A stretch of DNA of 64,000 bases, from positions 186,001-250,000 of the forward strand of contig NZ_SHLX01000002.1 of assembly GCF_004764705.1 (NCBI RefSeq), read 5' to 3'. Made by a program: the position numbers and the translations under genes. The notes beneath the pieces were generated by a model. The model had not been told where the DNA came from and ran no database searches. It saw nothing but the letters and a program-made list of their open reading frames with translations. Each line of letters opens with the position of its first letter. Positions within the stretch are counted from its first letter, which is position 1. Origin of the DNA: Paenibacillus cymbidii (GTDB lineage Bacteria; Bacillota; Bacilli; Paenibacillales; NBRC-103111). Below are positions 16,146 to 24,733 of this stretch, one piece after another.

Positions 16146-16753
16146 AGGGCAAGCTTGCTCCGGAACCAGGCCGCCGCCGCGTCGGCTTCGGTCGCGGTCA
16201 ACTGATGGCCGCGCTGCTCCCAATGTACGGCGACGTCGGCTCCCGCGCCGGCGAGCAGCGTTTCCAGCTCGGCCGTTTCGGCCGGCGGGCAGATCGGATC
16301 GTTCGTCCCGGCGCCGATGAACACCGGCGTTCCCGTCAAATCGGGCAGCGTCAGGCCGCGCTGCGGCACCATCGGGTGATGCAGAATCGCCCCCCGGAAC
16401 GCGTCCTTGTAACGAAACAGCATGCTTCCCGCGATGTTGGCGCCGTTGGAGTAGCCGACGGCAACGAAGCGGCTTCGGTCAGCCCCGTACCTTGCAGCGG
16501 CATCGTTCAGAAAATCGTACGTTTCTTCGGTGCGGAACGCCAGATCCTCGAGATCGAACACCCCCTCCGCCAGCCGGCGGAAAAAGCGCGGCATGCCGTT
16601 TTCCAGCACGTTCCCCCGCACGCTCAAAACCGACGCCCCCGGCGAAAGTCGTTTCGCCAGCGGAATCAAATCTCGTTCTGTCCCGCCGGTCCCGTGAAAG
16701 AGGACCAGCGTAGGAGCGGACGGGTCCGCTCCTTGTTCCCAGATGTGCCTCAT
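16142..16753 (-). CDS. mhqD: MhqD-like phospholipase/carboxylesterase
   Basis: 203-residue alpha/beta hydrolase of the YvaK/MhqD type. Nucleophile elbow GYSNG has S102; the oxyanion loop is HGTGG (20-24); RGNVLENGMPRFFRR (46-60) is characteristic of this subfamily; and a C-terminal RGHQLT supplies the catalytic His. It overlaps the dioxygenase gene upstream and the flavin reductase gene downstream by four bases each (ATGA), giving a tight operon. MhqD homologues are induced by methylhydroquinone and related electrophiles. The symbol is given by family and context; direct activity is not shown by sequence. Confidence 0.78.
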   Translation of the reverse strand: MRHIWEQGADPSAPTLVLFHGTGGTERDLIPLAKRLSPGASVLSVRGNVLENGMPRFFRRLAEGVFDLEDLAFRTEETYDFLNDAAARYGADRSRFVAVGYSNGANIAGSMLFRYKDAFRGAILHHPMVPQRGLTLPDLTGTPVFIGAGTNDPICPPAETAELETLLAGAGADVAVHWEQRGHQLTATEADAAAAWFRSKLAL

Positions 16754-17700
16754 GGCCGTTTCCCCTCCAATTCCCTGACTTCGATCGGCAGCAAATTCGC
16801 TTCGATCTGCGCGCGTTTCGGCTCGTACCAGGCGGGCAGCATCAGTTTCCTGCCCAGCGCGTCAATCGCTTCGTCATTGGCGAAGCCGGGCGGATCGGTA
16901 GCGATTTCGAACAAAATGCCGCCGCCTTCGCGGAAGTAGATCGCATGGAAATATTGGCGGTCGATGATTTGCGTCGGATGGTTGCCGGACTCGGCGACCG
17001 TTTGCTGCCAAAGCGCGTGCTCTTCGAAATCTTTGGCCCGCCAGGCGATATGGTGCACCGTGCCCGCTCCTCCGTCGCCGCGCGGCATGTCGGCTGTTGG
17101 CACATCGATCAGGTTGCCGATATCGCCGAAGGCGCGGAATCGCGTGTAGCCGGCCTCTTCGCCGATTTTGGTCAGCCCGAGCACCTGCTGCAGCACATCA
17201 GCCGTACGTGCCGCATTCGTGCTGAACAGAATGGCGCCGCCGAAGCCTTTGATCGCTTTGTCCGCAGGGATTCCGCCGAACGACCAAACGCTGTTCGCCC
17301 CCGCTTCCCGTTCGACCAGTTCCAGCCGCAAGCCTTCATTATCTTCGAATTGCAAATATTGTTCGCCGAACCGGCTCGTTTGCTCCGTCTTGATGCCGAA
17401 CCCGGCCAACCGCTCCGCCCAAAAGGCAAGCGCTCCTTCAGGCACGACATACGTTGTGACGCCTACTTGCCCGCCGCCGACCCGGCCTTTGCGCGACCCC
17501 GGCCATGGAAAAAACGTAATGATCGTACCCGGACTGCCCGTCTGGTCGCCAAAGTACAGATGGTACACTTCCGGGGCGTCGAAGTTGATCGTTTTTTTCA
17601 CGAGCCGCAAGCCGAGCACGCCGGCGTAAAAATCGACGTTATCCTGCGGATTTCTCGCGAATGCGGTGATATGATGAATCCCTGCCGTTTGCAAAGTCAT
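16750..17700 (-). CDS. mhqO: MhqO-like ring-cleaving dioxygenase (VOC fold)
   Basis: 316 residues, two glyoxalase/VOC domains. The first begins GIHHITAF (metal ligand H) and the second begins GTVHHIAW, with ILFEIATDPPG carrying the glutamate ligand near the C-terminus. Such proteins cleave hydroquinone-type rings. ATG 17700 is chosen because AAAGGAG lies eight bases upstream; the frame is open for 14 more codons through the promoter. It is the first gene of the mhqO-mhqD-flavin reductase operon, directly downstream of a perfect 22-bp palindrome of MhqR operator type. Full length for the family. Confidence 0.85.
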   Translation of the reverse strand: MTLQTAGIHHITAFARNPQDNVDFYAGVLGLRLVKKTINFDAPEVYHLYFGDQTGSPGTIITFFPWPGSRKGRVGGGQVGVTTYVVPEGALAFWAERLAGFGIKTEQTSRFGEQYLQFEDNEGLRLELVEREAGANSVWSFGGIPADKAIKGFGGAILFSTNAARTADVLQQVLGLTKIGEEAGYTRFRAFGDIGNLIDVPTADMPRGDGGAGTVHHIAWRAKDFEEHALWQQTVAESGNHPTQIIDRQYFHAIYFREGGGILFEIATDPPGFANDEAIDALGRKLMLPAWYEPKRAQIEANLLPIEVRELEGKRP

Positions 17701-17732
17701 ATGAATCGCTCCTTTGGATGGTTTTATTTGAT

Positions 17733-17754
17733 AATATCTCAAATTTGAGATATT
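17733..17754 (-). promoter_or_regulatory. MhqR-type operator upstream of mhqO
   Basis: Perfect 22-bp palindrome whose core is ATATCTCAAATTTGAGATAT, ending 32 bp before the mhqO start and thus overlapping or adjoining the promoter. The ATCTC/GAGAT half-sites match my recollection of the B. subtilis MhqR operator (TATCTCgaa..TCGAGATA type). The MarR-family gene at 18731 is the obvious candidate regulator. Confidence 0.7.
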
Positions 17755-17821
17755 GGGCCTGACGGGACGAAGCTTGTTGCGAGATGTTGTCTGTGGCTCT
17801 ACTTTTTGCTGCTGCGCTTGC

Positions 17822-17851
17822 CTACCCTTTTCCTCTCACCCGAGCGTCCAC
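17822..17851 (-). CDS. nine-codon ORF with a strong ribosome site (leader peptide or gene remnant)
   Basis: GTG start at 17851, peptide VDARVRGKG, stop at 17822. AAAGGAGG (17860-17867) lies eight bases upstream, and an AT-rich promoter-like stretch and a second MhqR-type operator precede it. Either this is a translated leader in front of mhqO, or a longer gene that once followed this promoter has been deleted. Confidence 0.35.
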   Translation of the reverse strand: MDARVRGKG

Positions 17852-17889
17852 TTTGCCCGCCTCCTTTTACAATTTATATTTGATTTAAT

Positions 17890-17907
17890 TATCTTAAATT
17901 AAAGATA
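17890..17907 (-). promoter_or_regulatory. second, imperfect MhqR-type operator
   Basis: TATCTTAAATTAAAGATA, an 18-bp imperfect palindrome with the half-site TATCTT/AAGATA, about 190 bp upstream of mhqO and inside an AT-rich promoter-like stretch. It resembles the operator at 17733 with one change in each arm. Confidence 0.45.
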
Positions 17908-17993
17908 TATGATAACGAGCGGTTTGTCAAGCGTCTCCTTACGAGGACGACTTCGTTCCCGCTTCGTTCCGTAATTTGCGCCCGATCTGCCGC

Positions 17994-18677
17994 TTATATG
18001 CGCGATTGGCGCGTCCACTCCCGTACCGTGCCGTTGTCGTAACCGACGATGACGCGGCTTGCCAACCCGACGAACAGTCCGTTCTCCACGACGCCCGGAA
18101 TGTGATTCAACTGCGCCGCGAGCCGCTCCGGGTCGGCGATTGCGCCGAATGCGCAGTCGGCCACATAGTTGCCGTTGTCGGTGCGAAACGGTACACCTCC
18201 TTGCCAACGCAGCTCCGGCCGGCAGCCCAGTGCGTCCAACTGCCTCATTGTCGCTTCGTTGCCGAACGGAACGATTTCGACCGGCAGCGGAAAAGCGCCC
18301 AGCCGCTTCACCAGCTTGCCCGCATCCACGATTACGATCATGCGCTCGCTGGCCGCCGCAACAATTTTTTCCCGCAGCAAGGCTCCGCCGCCGCCTTTGA
18401 TCAGCCGCAGCTCGGGGTCGACTTCATCCGCGCCATCAATCGTCAGGTCCAGGCTCCCATCCAATTCCGCAAACGCCACGAGCGGAATTCCTTCCGCCGC
18501 GGCCAGCCGTTCCGACGCAAGCGACGTCGCAATCGCCCGAATGCGAAGCCCGCCGCGCACCAGCGCGCCGATGCGGCGAATCGCATATGTGGCGGTTGTG
18601 CCCGTCCCAAGCCCGATCGTCATGCCGTCCTCGACCAGTTGCACGGCACGTTCTGCCGCCAGCTGCTTCGCCTCCAT
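17994..18677 (-). CDS. rpiA: ribose-5-phosphate isomerase A
   Basis: 227 residues, full length. GLGTGTTATYAIRRIG (about 22-37) is the phosphate-binding loop, DGADEVD the active-site aspartates, and KGGGGALLREK the catalytic lysine/glutamate segment. It interconverts ribose 5-phosphate and ribulose 5-phosphate in the pentose phosphate pathway. The start has AAAGGATGG upstream. It follows the MarR gene by 53 bp on the same strand and ends before the mhqO promoter region; a link with quinone stress is not obvious, although ribose phosphate supply supports NADPH metabolism. Confidence 0.95.
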   Translation of the reverse strand: MEAKQLAAERAVQLVEDGMTIGLGTGTTATYAIRRIGALVRGGLRIRAIATSLASERLAAAEGIPLVAFAELDGSLDLTIDGADEVDPELRLIKGGGGALLREKIVAAASERMIVIVDAGKLVKRLGAFPLPVEIVPFGNEATMRQLDALGCRPELRWQGGVPFRTDNGNYVADCAFGAIADPERLAAQLNHIPGVVENGLFVGLASRVIVGYDNGTVREWTRQSRI

Positions 18678-18730
18678 CGCCGCCCCATCCTTTCGTCTGA
18701 CGCCGGACCCGCCGGATTTTTTCTCGGCCG

Positions 18731-19177
18731 CTATACGCCGGTGCCAAGTTTCTTCAACAACTCGGTCGCCGCCTGCTTCTCTTCCGTGCTGAGCCCGTGC
18801 ACGATGCTGTGAATAACCTCCGCATGCTCCGGGAAAATGCGCCCGAACAACGCGTCCCCTTCCGCCGTCGCCTCGACGTTGATGATCCGCCTGTCTTCGC
18901 CGCTCGGCACGCGCTTCAGCAGCCCTTTCTGCTCCAGCTTGTCGATGTTGTACGTCATGCCGCCGCTTGTCGCCAGCAGCTTCTCCCCGATCTGCTGGAT
19001 CGGGATGCTGCGCTTCGTCGACACCACTTCGAGAATCATGAACTCCGAAGCGGACAAGCCGTATTGCTTCATATCCTTGGTCGCCTTGTCCATCAGCGTC
19101 TTGTACGCCTTCGACAGCACCACGAACAGCTTCAGCGAAACTTGCCGCTCGTGGTCCAGTTCGCTCCTGCCTGTCAT
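18731..19177 (-). CDS. MarR-family transcriptional regulator, candidate MhqR
   Basis: 148-residue winged-helix repressor. LSASEFMILEVV (about 44-55) is helix 2, PIQQIGEKLLATSGGMTYNIDKLEQKGLL (in parts) is the recognition helix region, and RRIINVEATAEG is the wing. Its length and layout fit MhqR-type MarR proteins that sense quinones. It lies 34 bp after the SDR gene and just ahead of rpiA and the mhqO operon, so the two palindromes at 17733 and 17890 are its likely targets. There is no palindrome directly upstream of this gene, so autoregulation is not supported by sequence. Confidence 0.82.
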   Translation of the reverse strand: MTGRSELDHERQVSLKLFVVLSKAYKTLMDKATKDMKQYGLSASEFMILEVVSTKRSIPIQQIGEKLLATSGGMTYNIDKLEQKGLLKRVPSGEDRRIINVEATAEGDALFGRIFPEHAEVIHSIVHGLSTEEKQAATELLKKLGTGV

Positions 19178-19211
19178 CGCTCCATCAGCTCCATGAAACC
19201 GTGTTCGCCTC

Positions 19212-19982
19212 TTACTCGACCAGCATGCGGTCGACCGATTTACCGAGCATCTTGCCGATGAACCCCGGCATGAACCGGCTCATGAACCGAAGCTGACTGC
19301 TCTGGCCCGGCAAAATGTCGTACCTGTCCCGCTGCATCCCTTTCACCGCTGCGGCTACCATATCCTCCACTTTCATCGCCCTGGAGCCTTTCATGCTTTC
19401 GGCCTCGAAGGAGTCGAGCAGCGGCGTTTCCGTCAGCGGAGGAGCGAGTTCGAACACTTTGACGCGGGTGTTCTTGAGCTGGAAGCGCAGCGACTGCGTG
19501 TAGGAGTGTACGCCGGCCTTGGCAGCGCAATAAACGGGCGTGATCGGCAGCGGGACGAAGGCGAGTCCGGAGGAAACGTTTACAATTGCGGCGGCGGCCT
19601 GCTGCTTCAGGTGGGGAAGAAACTGTCCGACCATCCGGATCGTGCCGCTCAAATTGGTGTCGATTTCCCGGGTCAACGCTTGCGGATCGCTTTCGTTGTG
19701 GAGATTGATGCCGAGCATGATGCCGGCGTTGTTAACCAGGACATTCAAGTGCGGAAATTGTGCGGTTGCCTGCTCGTACAGCTCGCGAATGGCCGCCGGG
19801 TCGCTGACGTCGCTTTGGATCGTATGCAGCTGCGGCAGCTTCTTCTTGGCGGCGTCGAGCTTGGCCCGGTCGCGGCCGGTGACGATCACCGTATTTCCGA
19901 GCCGGAGCAGCTGCGCGGCAAGCTCGAAGCCGATGCCCGACGCGCCGCCGGTGATGAGGATGGTGTTGCCGGTCATGTTCAT
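19212..19982 (-). CDS. short-chain dehydrogenase/reductase, DltE-like
   Basis: 256-residue classical SDR. The cofactor motif TGGASGIG is at residues 11-18, NNAG follows strand 4, and the catalytic tetrad is in SSG and YCAAK. The C-terminal ending (MPGFIGKMLGKSVDRMLVE) resembles DltE/YdfG-type oxidoreductases of Gram-positives. NADP versus NAD preference is not certain; R37 after strand 2 (TGRDR) favours NADPH. AAAGGAG lies ten bases before ATG 19982. It is the first gene of a probable SDR-MarR-rpiA transcript, so it may be part of the electrophile response. Confidence 0.87.
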   Translation of the reverse strand: MNMTGNTILITGGASGIGFELAAQLLRLGNTVIVTGRDRAKLDAAKKKLPQLHTIQSDVSDPAAIRELYEQATAQFPHLNVLVNNAGIMLGINLHNESDPQALTREIDTNLSGTIRMVGQFLPHLKQQAAAAIVNVSSGLAFVPLPITPVYCAAKAGVHSYTQSLRFQLKNTRVKVFELAPPLTETPLLDSFEAESMKGSRAMKVEDMVAAAVKGMQRDRYDILPGQSSQLRFMSRFMPGFIGKMLGKSVDRMLVE

Positions 19983-20087
19983 CGCGTGACGACTCCTTTT
20001 CCTGACGCTATTCTCTCCATATTATGCAACAAGGGCCGGGTAAAGAAAAGCTTGCAAAAAAGCGAGGCTTGCCTGCCGGTTGCCGCG

Positions 20088-20282
20088 AAAATAGGCCATA
20101 AAAAATGGCCTATTGGCTGCTTTTTATCCGGTTGGTGGAAAATAGCCAGCGAAAACACTGGTTATTGTGACCAAACCGCGCCCAAACCGACCTTTTCAGC
20201 AAAATAGCCAGTGATTTCACTGGTTATTTTGTTGCATGCATCCATTTATGAGGGAATAGCCAATGAAACATGGCTTATTTTT
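20088..20282. repeat. composite hairpin element, copy 2 (order B-A-A-B')
   Basis: B at 20088-20114 (perfect GGCCATAAAAAATGGCC core), A at 20139-20166, A at 20201-20230 and a diverged B at 20254-20282 (GCCAATGAAACATGGC). Start-to-start distances are 51, 62 and 53 bp, nearly identical to copy 1 although the spacers share no sequence. Confidence 0.8.
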
Positions 20283-20525
20283 TCGAAGATGCTCTCCAGC
20301 CGGGTCCGCGCGACCGATTCGAACCAGATTCTCCTCCCCCCGCCGAAAACCAAACAAGATCGCCTGATTCCCGTCCGGATCGGTCGAATCGGTCAAAAGA
20401 GAAAGGCAGTCTAGTTTCTGCGACGCTGGCGTAACGAAGACGAGTTGCGATATAGGCGACGAACGCGATTGGTAACGTGCCGTAAATGCAATCCGAGGTG
20501 ATATTGTGATGTAGGCGGATGGTGC

Positions 20526-20633
20526 GAGGTAGACGAATGACGTGAGGTAGACGAATGACGTGAGGTAGACGAATGACGTGAGGTAGACGAATGACGTGAG
20601 GTAGACGAATGACGTGAGGTAGACGAATGATGC
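20526..20633. repeat. 18-bp tandem repeat, six copies
   Basis: Unit GAGGTAGACGAATGACGT, six copies, five identical and the last changed at its end. A degenerate seventh precedes it. Being 18 bp, it keeps reading frames open; on the minus strand it would encode a hydrophobic hexapeptide TSFVYL in tandem. Confidence 0.85.
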
Positions 20634-20777
20634 GATCTCTGCGAGTAGTGCGATGCAGGCAAGCGATGCGAGGACTGCAATATGCACAAGTTTTTCCATT
20701 TGCAGCCCTGCCGTGGCGGCGGAGGCGGGAGCGCGCGTATGCAAGATGCGCCTCGGCCCCCACTCCCGCCGGCCAGC

Positions 20778-23456
20778 CTACCGGCCGCCCGCGCTCCGCA
20801 CGCGCAGCGTTTCCCCGGCCCGAATCGAGGCCGGCTCGGCAAACAGCAGCGTGCGCCCTTCGAGCCGGCAACCCGGACGCGCGCCGGCCAACTCGGCCGA
20901 CCACTCGCAAGCCGGGCTCACGCCCGCAGCATCGGCCGACGCGGAGTCGGCCGCCGTCTGCCCCCACACGTTCGACTCGATGCCGCCGAGCCGAATCGCG
21001 CCGTACTGCACGTCGATTCGCAGCCCGTCCCCATCCGTCTGCCACTCTCCCCAGGCGCCGCCGCAGCACCAAAACATGCGGCAGCTGTGCCGGCTCCCGT
21101 TCGGCGCAATCGTCATGACGCCGCGCCCGGCGTCGTAACGAAAGCCGCCGAACGCATGCAGCAGCGCGTACGAAGACATCGCCCGCGCGTAGTGGTTGCC
21201 GAATTCGCATTCGGCCCACGGGTTGCGCTTCTCGCCGTCGTACCGGTCGCGTACGGCCCGCACGACGGAGAGCGCTTCGTCGATCCGTCCCTCATAAACC
21301 AAATGGCTCGCCAACTGGTATTCAAGACCGGTCCAGCACTCGGAATGATACGGAATCGGCCGCTCCGGCTTCCGTCCCTCTTCCCACCTGCACAACGCGA
21401 CGCCCCACTCGTCGTCCAGCGCATACACGCGCCAGGCGTTGACGAGGTCGCCCGCGCGGACGAAGTTGCGCTCGTAAACGGCGTCCAACGCGCTGCGCAC
21501 GTGGTCCCGGTCGAGCAAATAACCTAGCCCCAGCATGTGCGCGTACCACTGACCGACGACCTGATCGACGTAACAGCCGTCGCCGAAAGCAAAAAACCGT
21601 TTCCCCGGAAACCGCTCCCCATACCCCTCGCTGCGTTCGACGTAAAACGCGCCGTTGAACAGCCGCTCGTCCACGTAGCGTCCCCCGTTCGCCGCCATCC
21701 GCTCGTACGCCTCCGCCTCGCCTTCGCCGTCGCCGACGATGCGGACGATCATCGCGGCGCAGCGGAGCGCCAGCAAGTATTGGCTCGTGAGCGCAGGATT
21801 CGGCCCGACCATCTCCTTGTCGAGCGTGTTGTGCTGCGCGCCTGTCAGCACACCCGAGCGGTCCGGGTCCCAGCGGTCGGCATTGTCCGCCGACCAGGCG
21901 TAAGCGAGCGAATGCCGCACGAGCGGCCAAATCTCCTGCAGCCACTCCAGATCGCCGGTCAGCAAGTAGTGCTTATAGACGCGCGACACAAACGTCAGTT
22001 GCCCGTCGGTGGCGGCGTAATACTCGTCCCACTTGCGCGCCGCCGCATCGTCGCGGCCGAGCGGGAGCATGAGGCGGAAACGCATTTTGCCGCCGGGCTG
22101 CAGGTTGTAGCGGTAGTTCAGCTCGATCATCGAACGGTCCAGCGCGGGAAACAACCACGGCAGCGACTGGGCGTAATTCCACACGTGCGTGCAGGAGCCT
22201 TCGCAGGCTCCCTCCGTACAATGCGAACCTTCGAAGCCGTAAAAGGAACCGTCCTCAAGCCGCAGGCAAGTGGTCGATTTCAAAGTGGCGAGGTTGGCCG
22301 AAACGGCCTCCAATACGCTGTCAGGCACCGTCGAAGCGAACAGACTGTCGCGAAACCGTTTCGTGTCGCCATACAGCCGGGGCAAATGGGCGAACACGTA
22401 AGCGGCGGCAGCGACGGAGTCGGCGTACTGGCTCGCATAGTATGTCCTCCACTTGTTCCGCAACGGATCCGGCATGCCGTCTTCGGCGAGGATCGGGTTC
22501 CAATACTGCACGAAGTTCGGGAAGCTCCAGGCGATGCAGAAGCTGAACGCCGTCTCCTCTCCGGGCTGCAGCGTGCGGTGTGCGCACAGCGCCCCCGTGC
22601 TGCGGATGTGCAGCAGCGGATTGATGTCGGTATGCGTATGCGGCTCGTCGTACGTTCGGTCGGTCAACCGCCCCGGAGTCGTAAACTCGTCCCAGAACTG
22701 CTCCAACGGATTTTCGAACCTATCCGTACGTTTCCAGCACGTCTGCCAACTGACGTCCGGCTGATCGGTCGCCACGGTCACGTCACCATACTCCGACGCG
22801 TCTCCGGCGTAAGCTTGCGACGAGAAGCGGATGCCGGTCAAACCGGGCCCGCGCACTAGCTCATTGACCGCCTGCACCTGATGCGGATTGGCGATGCAAG
22901 CGGCAAGGCCGATATCCAGCGCCGCAGCGGAAACGTTCCGAACGCGGTAACGGAAAATGGCGCACGGAATCGACGAATCGCGATCATTAAGCGGGATGAA
23001 CGGATTAAATGCTTCGAGCGTCACCGCCAGCAAGTCCGAATCGTCCTCGAACGCCACCTCGGCGATCGGGAACGTGCCGGTAAACGCGGTCCGGCGAAAA
23101 TGCGGCATCGCCGGCGCGTTCTCGCGATTCGAACCGTGGCCGACGTAATAGGAAGGCGCCCCCTTGTTCGCGGCGTTGTACGAACCGAGCCAGTCGCCCT
23201 GCAGCAGACGGGCCAGCACCGGCCGGCCGCCCCGCTCCGCCTTGATCGCGAAGAAGGAAGCCGCGTTCGTGCTGCCGTTCTTGTTCGGACGGTTAAAAAT
23301 TTCCCAATCGATCAGCATGCCGTTGCCGGCCAGACCAATGCTGCCGGTGCCGATGCCGCCGAGCGGGAACGAAATTTCCTTCGTCTTTGCGCCGCGATAT
23401 TCGAACTTCTTGTCCATGGCGTGCAGCCGGTCCGCAGCGTGCGGTCCCTTGATCAT
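20778..23456 (-). CDS. GH116 family glycoside hydrolase (beta-glucosidase/glucosylceramidase type)
   Basis: 892 residues. The N-terminal beta-sandwich begins SFPLGGIGTGSIGLAGNG, and the C-terminal (alpha/alpha)6 barrel carries the presumed nucleophile E409 in FYGFEG and the acid/base D546 in QHNTLD, by alignment in mind with human GBA2 (E527, D677). Retaining beta-glucosidase or beta-xylosidase activity is expected. No signal peptide is present, so the substrate is probably imported. ATG 23456 forms an ATGA overlap with the sialidase-like gene and has a GGAAGGGG site; an ATG 13 codons later is an alternative. It is the last gene of the operon that begins with the regulator at 35243. Confidence 0.87.
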   Translation of the reverse strand: MIKGPHAADRLHAMDKKFEYRGAKTKEISFPLGGIGTGSIGLAGNGMLIDWEIFNRPNKNGSTNAASFFAIKAERGGRPVLARLLQGDWLGSYNAANKGAPSYYVGHGSNRENAPAMPHFRRTAFTGTFPIAEVAFEDDSDLLAVTLEAFNPFIPLNDRDSSIPCAIFRYRVRNVSAAALDIGLAACIANPHQVQAVNELVRGPGLTGIRFSSQAYAGDASEYGDVTVATDQPDVSWQTCWKRTDRFENPLEQFWDEFTTPGRLTDRTYDEPHTHTDINPLLHIRSTGALCAHRTLQPGEETAFSFCIAWSFPNFVQYWNPILAEDGMPDPLRNKWRTYYASQYADSVAAAAYVFAHLPRLYGDTKRFRDSLFASTVPDSVLEAVSANLATLKSTTCLRLEDGSFYGFEGSHCTEGACEGSCTHVWNYAQSLPWLFPALDRSMIELNYRYNLQPGGKMRFRLMLPLGRDDAAARKWDEYYAATDGQLTFVSRVYKHYLLTGDLEWLQEIWPLVRHSLAYAWSADNADRWDPDRSGVLTGAQHNTLDKEMVGPNPALTSQYLLALRCAAMIVRIVGDGEGEAEAYERMAANGGRYVDERLFNGAFYVERSEGYGERFPGKRFFAFGDGCYVDQVVGQWYAHMLGLGYLLDRDHVRSALDAVYERNFVRAGDLVNAWRVYALDDEWGVALCRWEEGRKPERPIPYHSECWTGLEYQLASHLVYEGRIDEALSVVRAVRDRYDGEKRNPWAECEFGNHYARAMSSYALLHAFGGFRYDAGRGVMTIAPNGSRHSCRMFWCCGGAWGEWQTDGDGLRIDVQYGAIRLGGIESNVWGQTAADSASADAAGVSPACEWSAELAGARPGCRLEGRTLLFAEPASIRAGETLRVRSAGGR

Positions 23457-24718
23457 CGCGCCGCGTCCCCTTCCAGGCCGAGTCGCTCGTCCGTTACGTA
23501 TTTGCCGAGCAGGTAGTATTTGCGGTCCGGGTACCACAGCACTCGCCGGCCCTTGTAGTCCGTCATGCTCGGATACGTCGCGATTTCCGCGGTGCCCTTC
23601 GGCCCGATCGGCACGCCATCCGTGTCGAGCAATTGCTTCGGCTCGCCGAATACGAGCGGCTGGCGCGCCGCCGGATCGAACGTGCCAACCGCAAGAAACG
23701 CCGGTCGCCGGTTGTGCAGCACGTCGCCCGGCCCGTAGTTGCCGAGACGGCCGTCGTTGTTGTGGAACACGAGCACGTAACGACCGCCGCCCAGCGCGTA
23801 CAGCGGGCAGGAAGCGATCGGCTGCTTGATCGGCTCGCCGCCGTCCCGGTAGCGCAGCACGTCCGGCTTCGTCCACGTATCGCCGTCGTCGGCGGAAACG
23901 CTGTACCAGATATGGCCGGTGAACGTGCGCATCGCGCTGAACAGCCGGCCGTCCGGCAGCAGCACGACGCTCGGCTCCTGGGCGACGGACAGCGACGGCA
24001 TCCCGGGATACGCGACCTCGAGGCCGTCGTTGTCCTTCGGCAGCCAGGTCAGGCGCAGCTCGCGCGGATCCGGCCCTTCGTCGATATTGTCGAAACGGAC
24101 GAACAACGCGCGCGACTCCTTGCTGTACCAGCCGGGCGGCGGCTCGGCCGCGACCAGCGGGCTCGCCCACTGCGTACAGCCGGCGATCCAACGGCCGCGT
24201 GCGTCGCGAACCGGTTTCTGCCACACGATCCAGTTGCGCGGATACGCCGGGTCCGGATGGTCATACCGATTGCGCGGCATCGGAACGATACCGCCGTCCG
24301 TCCAGGTGTGCCCGTCGTTGTCGGAATAGACGCAGCCCATCGCGCCGCACGTCTGCGTATCGAAGTCGTACAAACCGATATCCTTGGTGTAAAAAATATA
24401 GATGCGGCCCTGCGCCGATACGACCGGGAAGCCCCAGCTCGCCTGGTTGCCCCGCTGTCCCCGCAGGGAACCGGCGACATACGCCGGCTCCGTCCAGTTC
24501 ACATTGTCGCCGCTGCGCGCCACGACGAGATGATTGTCGCCGCTGCCCTCAACGGAGCTCTGCGTCCACAGCGCGAGCAAATCGCCGCCCGGCGTTTCGA
24601 ATACGAGGAAATGTTCGTTGTCGCCCGTATATTCGTCTTCGCGCGGAATGAACACCACGATGTCGGGACCGCTTCGCCGCCACTCTTCCATTGCCATGTC
24701 CTTTTTTCGATCCGGCAT
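23453..24718 (-). CDS. BNR-repeat (sialidase-like) glycosidase
   Basis: 421-residue six-bladed beta-propeller protein of the sialidase superfamily. Two clear Asp-boxes are visible, SDNDGHTWTDG and SADDGDTWTKP, plus SGDNVNWTEP near the start. RTF and RFDN stretches could supply active-site arginines, but the full sialidase arginine triad is not clear, so another BNR glycosidase or phosphorylase activity is possible. No signal peptide. It starts 15 bp after the upstream glycosidase with GGGAGGGG upstream and overlaps the GH116 gene by four bases. The operon context suggests successive trimming of one imported glycan. Confidence 0.75.
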   Translation of the reverse strand: MPDRKKDMAMEEWRRSGPDIVVFIPREDEYTGDNEHFLVFETPGGDLLALWTQSSVEGSGDNHLVVARSGDNVNWTEPAYVAGSLRGQRGNQASWGFPVVSAQGRIYIFYTKDIGLYDFDTQTCGAMGCVYSDNDGHTWTDGGIVPMPRNRYDHPDPAYPRNWIVWQKPVRDARGRWIAGCTQWASPLVAAEPPPGWYSKESRALFVRFDNIDEGPDPRELRLTWLPKDNDGLEVAYPGMPSLSVAQEPSVVLLPDGRLFSAMRTFTGHIWYSVSADDGDTWTKPDVLRYRDGGEPIKQPIASCPLYALGGGRYVLVFHNNDGRLGNYGPGDVLHNRRPAFLAVGTFDPAARQPLVFGEPKQLLDTDGVPIGPKGTAEIATYPSMTDYKGRRVLWYPDRKYYLLGKYVTDERLGLEGDAAR

Positions 24719-24733
24719 CGTACCCGCCCCTCC

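Larger units (their letters stand above)
19983..20777. other. intergenic region with hairpin element and 18-bp tandem repeat
   Basis: Nearly 800 bp without a convincing gene. It holds a four-hairpin element (20088-20282) and an 18-bp tandem repeat (20526-20633). A minus-strand ORF through the tandem repeat (20217-20744) has only a weak ribosome site and is treated as a by-product of the repeat. Confidence 0.6.

Noticed and set aside
20217-20744. Minus-strand ORF with a hydrophobic start and TSFVYL repeats
   Set aside because: Open only through the 18-bp tandem repeat; weak ribosome site and no recognisable domain at either end.
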